Assembly (NCBI GenBank): GCA_013368325.1
Contig: JAACJK010000173.1
Location: forward strand, 62,001-126,000
DNA length: 64,000 bases
Reading direction: 5' to 3'
Source: Ephemerocybe angulata
Lineage: Eukaryota > Basidiomycota > Agaricomycetes > Agaricales > Psathyrellaceae
Shown: positions 23,605 through 32,389 of the stretch, in pieces
Position numbering within the stretch: position 1 is the stretch's first letter
Layout: the number at the start of each line of letters is the position of its first letter
Translations under genes and position numbers: made by a program
Notes under the pieces: generated by a model
The model's input: only the letters and a program-made list of their open reading frames with translations
Database searches by the model: none
What the model was told of the DNA's origin: nothing

Positions 23605-24156
23605 ATGAAAGTAACCATCCCCACCATACTCCTGGGAATGCTTTCCCTGTCCACTTGCGCATTTGCGTACCTGGTATGTCGCATTTCACCCTGACGCCGC
23701 TACACGATCGACTGATGCTGTTTTCAGGACTACAACGAACTGGACGCTCGAGACTCTACCAACAGTCTGCTCGTGGAACGCAACACCGTCGAAGTTCCTT
23801 TCCAGCACTCCCTTCGCTCCTTCCTTGCAGAGGCCGCTGACGCCCACCGGCGTGCCCTGGACGACCACGAGGACCTGCTCGAAGCACGCAAAAACCCCAA
23901 CATGGTTAACATATATCTCGCATTTCAGAAGGGTCCCCTGACCGAACGCCCACCATGGTTGAAGCTCAAGGTTCCCAGACATTGGGATGCCTCAGCACTG
24001 CAGAAAGAAATAGACCTCCACCAACAATATAAGCCGGGCCCGCTGGGCCCAGATTGCCGGCTCTTGGATGTACCTGCAGGCTCCAGCGAACCACGTCCAA
24101 TTAGTTCGCTTGAAAATGTCCCAGAATGGGGGAGAGTTATAATCCGATGCAAGTAG
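23605..24156 (+). CDS. Small secreted protein B (165 aa), paralogue of 9,509-10,048
   Basis: Two exons (23,605-23,673 and 23,728-24,156) with the same intron position as the paralogue. The signal peptide MKVTIPTILLGMLSLSTCAFA and residues 24-75 are nearly identical to protein A, including the ALDDHEDLLEAR end of the shared part. After that the sequence changes: VNIYLAFQKG, HWDASALQKEI, CRLLDVPAG and GRVIIRC replace unrelated residues. Spacing of hydrophobic positions is similar in both C-terminal halves (x-W-D-A-x-x-x-Q, final I/L-x-x-C), so the two may share a fold, possibly beta-grasp-like (speculative). TATAAA lies at 23,542. Function unknown. Confidence 0.7.
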
Positions 24157-24199
24157 CTCCCTCGCAGCGACGGCACGCCATGTACTTTCTTGAATAGTT

Positions 24200-24985
24200 A
24201 ATGTTCCCTTTATGCAGATTCTGACTGGGACACAGGGCCTGCATCTTACATTATATTCCTTTCTCTTCAATATGTCTGCTATGTAAACATTGATTATCTG
24301 TCGCAAATCTCTCGCTGCCCTGTGATTCTACGGATTTTACCGCGCATCCCGAAGTCGCAACCACATTGGCAAAAATTACTTATAGCTGAAACCTTCATAT
24401 CGATGCACGACCCTGCTTCCGCGGATGGTGGTGCCCTCAACCGCATTTCAAATTTACCAGAGATAATATCTCCACAACGCCTGCAGCACCTGCCACTGCT
24501 CACACGTTGGCTCATTACATGTATTACAGCCTGCTTTGGCGGATCAATATACGAGTGCACGTACTTGTTTCTCCTCAGAGGGAACTCAAAGGGTTCAGAT
24601 CTAGAGCGGCGAGCCACCCCTAGCCAGCCCTGGGTCGCACATCCACCTGAACCGAGGGAGCCGAGATGAGATGTTGACACACGCTTGAGTTGGAGCGAGT
24701 TGCAAGTCTTCTGATCGTCGCTGCTGAATTAATGACCGATATCTTCACGTTGTAAGTAGATCAGGTTCTTTGATAGGCTCGCTTAGGGTCCGTTGTGTCG
24801 GTGGTTTCAACAGAAAAGGATACTTACCGCATGATAAGCAGCCAATCACAGCCATCGCCCCTTCTCCAAGCCAAACTCCCGTGATGCGCTTCAGATGCGC
24901 TTCAGGCCCCGATCGGTAACTACGCTCTGCTCTGCACAAAAGCCCAACAAGCGGCAAACAAGCGGACTCTCACAGACTCTCACGT
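24200..24985. other. No gene recognised
   Basis: The first about 100 bp match the 3' flank of the other secreted-protein gene. The rest has no coding signal that could be supported. Confidence 0.35.
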
Positions 24986-24993
24986 AGCTATCC

Positions 24994-25646
24994 AGGACCC
25001 CGGAATATACCCCTCGATGATAGATCCTCCAAAGGGGGTCCTGTCCGGATAAATTTGGGCCAAAACAGACCCCAAATGTCCGGATAAAAATACAGGTCTC
25101 CCGGGCTCCTGGCGTCCGTGTCCGGGCGCCAGATCCAGCCCAAATATTTCAATTTTTTCGTGATTTTCTGGATTTTTCTCGTTTCTTGGCGCTAATGTCG
25201 AATTTCGCGTTGATTGAGCGCACTTGCACCACAGGAAGTCCTGGTGGCGGCTAAAATCAATGTAACAAGCCCCTCACATCGCCAAACTTGAACACCCAGG
25301 GGACCAAGCACTACAAAAAGGAAGTTTTCTGAGGGTATCGAGTATTCTCTCACCACAAAATGTCAGTAAAAAGGGTTTCGAAAAGGTTGGCATCCACAGG
25401 GTTCGAACTTGGACAGATTTTGGTCTGGGCCTATCACCTGTGTGCAGGGCAAAATCCACTGCGCCATTTGTCCGGATTGTCGATCTACCTCCAAGTGCCT
25501 CAGGACCCAAATGTCCGGACTACCGATCTGAGTAGGTTCAGCTTTTGACCCCAAATGTCCGGATAAAAATCTGGCTCCCGCCGCCTTCGGCGGCGGTTTT
25601 GTCTGGATTGTGCATCTATCATATATAGGGTATATTCCGGGGTCCT
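24994..25646. mobile_element. 653-bp TIR element with exact 8-bp duplication
   Basis: TIRs begin AGGACCCCGGAATATACCC (19 bp identical at both ends, then a diverged GATAGAT block). The duplication AGCTATCC is exact (24,986-24,993 and 25,647-25,654). Inside are repeated subterminal CCAAATGTCCGGATAAA motifs (about 25,040, 25,075, 25,510, 25,550). The 8-bp duplication suggests hAT or P-type mobilisation. No coding capacity. It carries a tRNA-like unit. Confidence 0.75.
25385..25474 (-). ncRNA. tRNA-like Pol III unit inside the 653-bp TIR element
   Basis: Minus strand: GGACAAATGGCGCAGTGG has a perfect-looking A box (TGGCGCAGTGG). AAGTTCGAACCC is a B box, and CCTTTTCG follows. The acceptor ends do not pair. 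Confidence 0.4.
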
Positions 25647-25659
25647 AGCTATCCGGGCT

Positions 25660-26900
25660 GATCTTACGGCATCGCCGTCCGCATGCTTTGATGAATTTCC
25701 CCCGCCAAAATTCGAGGCAGAGCGGAGCGGAGCAGAGGAACCGATCGGGGCCTCAGGCTCCTGGTCGCGTTAAAACAGGGCATTAGGAAAGCCGGCTGGC
25801 GACTGGCGAAATGGGTTTGGGGTGACCAACATCGACTTCAACAGTATAGCCATTCTCAGTTTTGAGCGTCTCTTAGTGCCTCGTGGTGCGCACTTTAAGA
25901 AATCCATCGCACAATGATGTACGCGAAAGGCGAAGTGGGAGACCCGGCAAACAGGGCTAGGCAAGCACAGTAACTGAAACGGACAAGGATAAAGGCGATT
26001 CAGAATACAGAGGCGCCTGAGCGAAGCCGAAGAGGTCAAGCAGAAGAGTGAAAGAAAGTGTGGATGAAGCCGGCCACTCGCCGCCGTAGTCTAAGATGCA
26101 ACATGACAATTTGAGAGGGGGAGGGTGTATATGAGCATTCGTCGGGCTATCGAGACATCGAGACAATAGAATCCATTAAAGAGCAAGATGGACGAACTAA
26201 TAAACTAAAGTAGAGTGGAGCGTACACAAATCTCAGCCATAATTACGGAAGGTATGTCGACTAGCGAGCGAGCGAGCAGTCTGATGATACCAAGCCCAGC
26301 GCGAGGTAGCAAAGATAAGTACGACTATCAGAAATGTCGTGCCTAGGGAGTTCGGCCGACCATCCTCAAAGCGAACAAATCAAATGAAAAGCGGAGACAA
26401 GGTCCTAAGACGCGTGATCGATCGCCAGAATGAACTGAAGATAGGAAGCGCGACGGACGAACGAAAACAGAGTGCAGAGGACGAAAGCACCAACGCAAGC
26501 AAGGAGACCACGCACAAGCACGAAACCACCAACGAAAGTATCCCAGTACCAGAGCACAGTGTTCGCCGTCCACCTAGCACCACACCGCCTCCCAGCCACA
26601 CCACCCTCTACCCTCCACCCTCCATCACATCTCCTACCGCCAGCAGCATGAAACAAGGGAGACAGAGCGCGCCCAGCCAGAGCCAAGTCAAATAAGAACT
26701 AAAGAAACGCAGATGCGCGTCAGACGAGAACGATAACAACGAGAAAGCGACAAACAATCCCAAGAGAGTTCAGTTCAGTAGAGCGAGCGGAGCCGTAGCC
26801 GAGCACGAAACCAAAACCAGGAAAGAAAGAAGAACCAACGCCAGAATCGTTTATCAGATAGAGGCGTCGTGGCCGATTTCAGGAAGGAGGGTTTAGAGCG
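25660..26900. repeat. Duplicated-unit flank, copy 5 (non-coding)
   Basis: Purine-rich text with GCGAGCGAGCGAGC and AAGATAAGTACGA runs resembles the flanks of units 2-4. The 118-codon frame at 26,339-26,695 is low-complexity and not supported. Confidence 0.3.
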
Positions 26901-26929
26901 AGAAGTGCACGCGTCGTCGTAGCATAGAG

Positions 26930-27966
26930 CCCAAGTCTAAGCGTCCACCGTCGCAAAGTCGTTAACGTTAGCAGCAGGAGGAGCAGCAGTCGCACGAGCA
27001 GTATCACCACCCAGAGCAGTCACATCCGCAGCATTAAGTTCCGAGTCCAAGTCTCCCGATCCAGATACACCTCCAAACTGAAGCTTGATCGAATCGGACG
27101 CCGGTACTGACTCCAACGCGTTGATATACAGACGCTTGGAGGCCCTCGTGAGCCGGGGTAGATCTGGGAGCGGGGGCGGCTATGCGGGCGGGGATGGCGC
27201 CGAGCGTGAGGGAGGGCTTGGGTATGGGGACGAGGGAGGGAGGAAGCACTGTGACAGGGTCAGAGGAGGGCTCTGGGTGACGGCGGAGGCTTCGCGGATG
27301 TCTGGAGAGCGGTGAGCAGTGAATGGGAGCGCGTATGGGCGACATACCTTCTGCATCGTCCCCGCTGGTTTCCATCGCCTCGTCCACTGCCATCAGTACC
27401 TGCGCAGGCGGCAACGACATGGGTACTGGCTCCGTCTGAGGAGGCATAGCGACATTTGCTGTGTCGTTTCTGCCTTGAAATCGATGAGACCCTACTAAAC
27501 CGCGCATATACGCTCATACCTTTCGCTTCCTCCTCCTCCCCTCCCTTCCTCATCTCCGCTTCCTCCGCGTCCTTCTTAACGCTCACTCTCCTCCTCTTAG
27601 CCTTCTTCTCTTCGCCTTCCTCACCTCCTCCTCCTCCGCAGCCACATCCCCCACCTCCATCTCATAACTCCCCTCTAGAACCTCCAAACATCTTCGCCCG
27701 CGCGCTGCATCGGTACCACCACTTATGCACCTTCGCCACGCCGAGGCCGCGCGCAGAGGCCCACGCGGCTCGCGAGGCGGGGGTTGGGATGCGGCGGTCG
27801 AGCGCCCAGATGGCGGTGAGGCGCGCGAAGTGGAAGGCGGTGAGAGGCGCGGTGCTGCCGCTTTGCGGGACGTCTTCGTCGTTGGCTTAGGGATCGCCGA
27901 TGTGCTTGGTGTGCATTTGCTTTTCTTGGAGGGGGCTGAAGGGGCGGAGGCGGGAGGGTGGGCCAT
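26930..27966 (-). pseudogene. Homeodomain-like gene copy 5, frameshifted
   Basis: The ATG at 27,964-27,966 gives MAHPPASAPSAPSKKSK. After about 35 residues the frame shifts. The homeodomain block is then readable in another frame up to AKVHKWWYRCSARAKMF, with KK altered. Downstream pieces include the VDEAMETSGDDAEGM region (27,330-27,400) and ASKRLYINALESVPASD (about 27,120). The 3' end matches the 7,541 and 11,300 copies only partly. No secreted-protein gene follows; the giant transposon begins 475 bp upstream of the ATG. Confidence 0.5.
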
Positions 27967-28069
27967 TGTGCGGGGAGGGGATGAGGGAAGGAAGGAAGGT
28001 CGAAGGCGCGTCATGGGTTGGGGCGCTTATGTTGAAGCTGATGCCAAATAATGACCAAAGCGAGTAGCA

Positions 28070-28441
28070 CCGCAGTGACCCACCGCTTGATTTCTCTGTC
28101 ATCGGTGGACCGGGAGGATTTCCATATGTGCATATGGTAGAGTGTAATCGATGTGACCCATCATAATACATACAAGATGGGCATAATATGATGGTGGGGA
28201 TTATATGTAGATTATATGGTCATACAAAAGCGTAGTGGTTTTGACAATAATTATATTAGTTCGTAATAGCTACAATTCTTATAGAACCTGGCAAGGCATG
28301 AAAGGAATACTCCTGTTCAGAGGGAATGTCAGATATGGGAAGTTATGTATATACATATGAACTCAGGTCAGCAACCAAGGCACCTTTCGAAATGCTGGCA
28401 TTTTCATCGGGATCCAGGGTCAGATAGGCCGTGGTTAACCT
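28070..28441. other. No gene recognised
   Basis: AT-rich spacer between homeodomain copy 5 and the left inverted repeat of the giant element. Confidence 0.4.
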
Positions 28442-28502
28442 GTTGGTCCAAACTCGACCAACCTGTTGGCTAATGATGGGCCAACAAGTTGGGAAATTTC
28501 GA
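28442..28502 (+). repeat. Left terminal inverted repeat of the giant element
   Basis: Starts GTTGGTCCAAACTCGACCAA and matches the reverse complement of 56,481-56,541 at 56 of 61 positions. Alternating GTTGG and CCAAC pentamers make local hairpins (GTTGGTC/GACCAAC, TGTTGG/CCAACA). Confidence 0.75.
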
Positions 28503-28589
28503 ATCATACTGTGCGATTACTACAATAAGAGCTCAGTGGATCAGTGAACGATGTTGAGTCATACTAAAAGAGTGTAATGGTAATGTAGG

Positions 28590-28840
28590 GCCCATACCGC
28601 CTATCTTAAGCCTGCAGACCGTCTTAGGGCAGGGTAGAGTTTCCGGGTACTCTCAGCCTGCAGACCGTGTTAGGATAGGATAGTCCCAGTGGTACCCTCA
28701 GCCTGCAAACCGACTTAATGCATAAGCCGTTGTGCAGGCGGTGGGAGCCTCGACGATAGGTAGCCCCACAGGAAATAGGCCTCCGATAAGCTTAATTTTG
28801 ACGACACTCTAGCCTGCAGAAGCCCTTACAATACCCTACA
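28590..28840 (+). repeat. Left subterminal repeats, loose set
   Basis: Repeats of AGCCTGCAGACCGTCTTAGG type at about 28,600, 28,657 and 28,718, and a further AGCCTGCAGAAGCCCTTAC at about 28,811. Units of about 57 bp are less regular than the array at 29,020. Confidence 0.6.
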
Positions 28841-28858
28841 CCACAGTAAAATAAAAAG

Positions 28859-28934
28859 GTACATTATGCCAGGGTCGAACTCCGGCATGCTTGAGCCGGT
28901 GCGTTGCCCTCTGGTTACCGATAGGCTATTCCTG
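28859..28934 (-). ncRNA. tRNA-like Pol III unit near the left end of the giant element
   Basis: Minus strand: ATAGCCTATCGGTAACC (A box TAGCCTATCGG), then GGAGTTCGACCCTGG (B box), then GTACCTTTTTATTTT (terminator). The acceptor ends do not pair, so it is not a standard tRNA. Confidence 0.4.
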
Positions 28935-29016
28935 TTCGTAGAGGTGGTACGCGGCTTAGGGTCAGTAGGCCATCATCCTCAAAAGTTTTAATCAGCCGAA
29001 TTGCGCTTTGCCGTCC

Positions 29017-29288
29017 ATCACGCCTGCAAACGCGTTTAGCCCGAAAGCTTTGTCCTGGTTCACAGGCCTGCAAACGCTCTACCACTTAGAGGCGGTGTGC
29101 TGGTGGGCGAGCCTGCAGAACGCTCTACCACATAGACGCGGTGTGCTGGCGCGCTAGCCTGCAGAACTCCCTAGTCTTAGAAGCGGCGCGCTGGCGCGCA
29201 AGCCTGCAGAACGTCCAAGCCTTAGACGCGGCGTGCTGGCGAGCGAGCCTGCAGAACGCCCTAGCCTTAGACGCGGAGGCCGGGAACA
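29017..29288 (+). repeat. Left subterminal tandem array, about 45-bp units
   Basis: Five to six units begin GCCTGCA[AG]A (about 29,021, 29,066, 29,111, 29,157, 29,202, 29,247) and share TTAGACGCGGCGTGCTGGCG. The gypsy element interrupts the array; one more unit (GAGCCTGCAAATGCCC) continues at 41,553. The unit is alignable with the reverse complement of the 45-bp units at the right end. Confidence 0.75.
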
Positions 29289-29782
29289 TGTTACGACCTG
29301 GATGATCTATTTATTCTTTTTCCTTTTCCTTTTCTTTTCTTTTCTTTTCTTCTTTCATTTCTTTACTTCTCTATTATTTATAAGACGTGTCTTGGTCATG
29401 TGACACAGCACGTGCGATCACATGCACAGGTCACCTGTTACATCACGGGACCAGCACAGCATCAGTCAGCACCTCAGTCAGCATGACATCATATGCACAG
29501 CACTTGCACAGTTCTTCGACTCATACACGGTCATTCCTTACATAGCATTCCACAGCTTCTGCACAGTAGGTACAGCCTCGTATACCCATAGTCACGTCAC
29601 GGTCACGAAGCATAGCAGTATATAATCTAGGTAGATCTCACTGTATTTCCCCAGTCTTTAGCTGGTCAATATCACGGCCTTGTCTACAAGTCTCTTGCCT
29701 TGATTCTCTCGTCTCTTCTCTCTCTCTCTCTCTCTGTCCTAAGTTAGGGTTAGCAGCGCACCAGACCGGTCGTTCGCTGACA
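29289..29782 (+). repeat. 5' LTR of the gypsy element (494 bp)
   Basis: Contains TTTTCCTTTTCC and CTCTCTCT tracts and a TATATAAT box (29,619-29,626). Same length and apparently the same sequence as 41,053-41,546. Confidence 0.9.
29619..29663 (+). promoter_or_regulatory. TATA box and predicted transcript start of the gypsy element
   Basis: TATATAAT at 29,619-29,626 is followed about 30 nt later by GTCTTTAGCT (29,654-29,663). That is the reverse complement of the presumed primer-binding site just inside the LTR. The spacing is right for transcription to begin at or just before this decamer. Confidence 0.5.
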
Positions 29783-29784
29783 AT

Positions 29785-29794
29785 AGCTAAAGAC
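29785..29794 (+). promoter_or_regulatory. Candidate self-priming primer-binding site
   Basis: AGCTAAAGAC starts 3 nt after the 5' LTR and is perfectly complementary to GTCTTTAGCT at 29,654-29,663. No TGG-starting tRNA complement is present. This is the arrangement known for Tf1/sushi-type elements, where the RNA 5' end primes minus-strand synthesis. Confidence 0.55.
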
Positions 29795-30346
29795 TTCCTT
29801 CGTCGCCGATCACCTCGATCCTCGACGCCATCACCACTCTCAACAACCATCAAACCTTGCCCGCGCCTAGGCGTGTGTTCTCTTATTCCATTTTCACACT
29901 ATCCTCTTTTATCCCAAGCAACGCCCCTCTGTAGGCAGCACCTTGGAGAGCGCGAGACTTTAGGTCTTAAGCACGTAGCGTAGAAGCCCCACTGTGAGAG
30001 GCCCAGACTTCTGATCTTCCCCGTTCGTTGTGATCTTCGATAACGGGAAGCTAAGAACCTGGTAACCGGTACTCAGAGCGATCAAGAGCTACGGCTCGGG
30101 CTTAGTTTACAAATTCCCCTTTTACCCCTTTTTCTCCTGCCCAATTAGGCCCTTTGTAGTTTGTCAACGGTCACTCTAGTCTACGTAGACACATTCCGTA
30201 AGAGCCGCCATCTCGGAGATAGCAACTCGATCTCCACGACCTCAAGCAAATCGCATTGCGTAGACTGTACGGTATATCCTGCAGCCTGACGCATAGGATC
30301 GGACCGAGTATCCGCACAAGCAACCCCCTATCTCACATCACCCACC

Positions 30347-31498
30347 ATGGAAGCCCTCCAATCTGCCTTAGCCACTCTGGCGGGGACTATGACCAATCTT
30401 GGAAATATTGTCTCCACCCTCGCATCAACCTTCGAACGAAACTCCACCGAACTCTCCAATGCTGCAAGCAACCTCGCTCTAGCCTCCGACGAACAGACCG
30501 GCCTCGCCAAAGAACAGACCAAACTCGCCGAAGAGCTTTCCAAGCATCGAGCCAATTCTGCGCTCAAGAAACTGAAACCCAACCCTCCGAAAGAATTCAA
30601 TGGAGCTCCTGAAAGAGCAGGAGGCTTCATCGCGGAACTAGAAATGTACTACGACATCATGGACGTCGACGACGCGAAGCAACGGATCATTTTCGCCCTT
30701 TCCAAGATCAAAGGAGGAACGAACGACATGGCTAGTCATTGGGCAGATAGCCAGAGAACTTTCATAAGGAACCACGAACCGACAGCCGACGAACCAACCT
30801 ACTTCAAGAACTGGAAGCAATTCGTCGTTACGTTCAACAGCCACTTCGTCATCCAGAACGTCTCGGAAGCCGCCATCGACAAGATGCGCACCCTGGTCCA
30901 AGGCAGCTCCACCTGCGAAGAGTACACTATCCTCTTCCAGGGGTACTCGACTCAGTCTGGATATAACGAACCGGCCATGCTTGCCGAATACAAGCGAGGA
31001 CTGAACAAGGCACTCAGGGACAAGATCTATGGATTGATCCCAATGCCTACGACGCTGGATGATTGGGCCAAGAAGGCATGCACCCTGGACAGACAGTTCC
31101 GCCTATCAAAAGGGGAACGAAACAATGAACAGACCACCCAAAGGAGATGGACTCCAAGGGAGAACAATCGACCCACGCACTACGCCACGACCCCGGCTCG
31201 CGACCCCAACGCCATGGACATAGATCGCAATCGCTCCCCTCTCATCTGCTACACTTGTGGGAAACCCGGTCACTGATCTGACTCCTGCAGGCACGCTGTA
31301 CCCGACGTCAGCTGCGCCTACTGCAAGGCCAAAGGACACAAGATTGCCGACTGCAAGTCCCCCAACAAGAAGCCCTTTGCCCCATTCGCCAAAGACACCA
31401 CTGCCCCTCCCCAGTACACCCGCGTCAACGACTTCGACCTTTCTGCTATGCCCGAATCCGAGATTGAGGCCCTCAAAGCCAAGTTGAAGGATTTTTAA
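30347..31498 (+). CDS. gag: Gag of the gypsy element, with an in-frame TGA in the first zinc knuckle
   Basis: Starts in a strong context (CACCATGG). The N-terminal part is Ala/Asn/Glu-rich and coiled-coil-like. A conserved retrotransposon Gag core follows (FNGAPERAGGFIAELEMYYD to the TLDDWAKKA region). The first CCHC knuckle reads CYTCGKPGH, then a TGA at 31,274-31,276, then SDSC. The second knuckle CAYCKAKGHKIADC follows in the same frame, and the frame ends at TAA 31,496-31,498. A CGA to TGA change would explain the stop; readthrough cannot be excluded. Gag packages the RNA in virus-like particles. Confidence 0.75.
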
Positions 31499-31500
31499 AG
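31488..31500 (+). promoter_or_regulatory. Probable -1 frameshift site between gag and pol
   Basis: Gag ends GAT TTT TAA. Pol lies in the -1 frame, which is open across this point (GGA TTT TTA AAG). A P-site tRNA-Phe could slip back one base on the T-run with the stop codon in the A site. Confidence 0.45.
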
Positions 31501-31996
31501 GGACCACTCGAACGCCCAAGCGAGCTGGTCATGGACTCTCAGATTCTGATACCCGACGTAATATGCCCCATCCCCAATAAATTATATTTCGACGAAGAAT
31601 CAGAGAACCAGGGCAGATTTAAAGGAAAGAAAGGAAAACCAGGAACGGCAGAATGGGTCGCGCAGCGACTTGATGATAGCCCCGATCGAGCAGTAGGACT
31701 TCTTCTTGCATGGTCACATCACAAGAAGGTCCGAGAAGTAGGAGATGAACTCGTTGCCAAACTCCGAAAGCTCACAGACACCGAAGTAGTAGAAGCACTG
31801 AATAGCCTCGCAACTCCCAAACAATACATAAGGAGTTTAAGGACAGACAGGCAGCTTACAGCCAACATCGTCGCAAGCACACGCGATGATAAGCGAAGCT
31901 TCTCTATCGAAGGTCTCATCGATTGTGGGTCTACCGGAAGTTGTATTGATGCTGCATTCGTCAAAGAAGAAGGGATCAACACGCGACAGCTACCCC
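31499..31996 (+). CDS. pol: Pol of the gypsy element, protease part (interrupted)
   Basis: The frame from the frameshift site, or from the ATG at 31,531, runs to 31,996. It ends shortly after the protease-like motif IDCGSTGSCIDAAFV, where the usual D-S/T-G appears as DCG. The copia element then interrupts it, and the same frame resumes at 37,588 after one copy of the ACCCC duplication. The interruption separates protease from reverse transcriptase, so this copy cannot make a normal Pol polyprotein. Confidence 0.75.
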
Positions 31997-32328
31997 TGTA
32001 GAAATCCAGACCTAATAGGATATGTGGATAGTCAGAATACTCAGTCTCGATACAACGGACTGTATATTAGTACGGTACCTAATAGGATATGTGGATAGTC
32101 AGAATACTGTAAGGTACCGTAAGTAAAGCTAAATGGTGCATAGGTAAATGAGCGACTAACCTCAGTCTCGATACAACGGACTGAGGATAGTCTGAGAGGT
32201 AAGTAGAACATATATACGATAAATAACAAAGACCATATGAGATAAAGGAATGAGGGAGACATAAAGAAATAGTCGGGGACACGCCCCTCGATCGCGGTCA
32301 CGGTGTGGCATGAAGCCAGACCTCAACA
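31997..32328 (-). repeat. 3' LTR of the copia element (332 bp)
   Basis: Contains an internal direct duplication of a segment around AGGATATGTGGATAGTCAGA (about 32,018 and 32,081) and two copies of AGTCTCGATACAACGGACTG. Confidence 0.9.
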
Positions 32329-32389
32329 CTCCTCCTCAGCGTGATCGCGATTCGCTCTCCTCCTCGATCGGAATCCGATACGCTCCTCC

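Noticed and set aside
26339..26695. 118-codon plus-strand ORF
   Set aside because: Low-complexity, in the degenerate flank of a duplicated unit; no counterpart frame in the other units.
28590..29288. CRISPR-like array
   Set aside because: Eukaryotic context, and units are contiguous degenerate tandem repeats rather than repeats with unique spacers.
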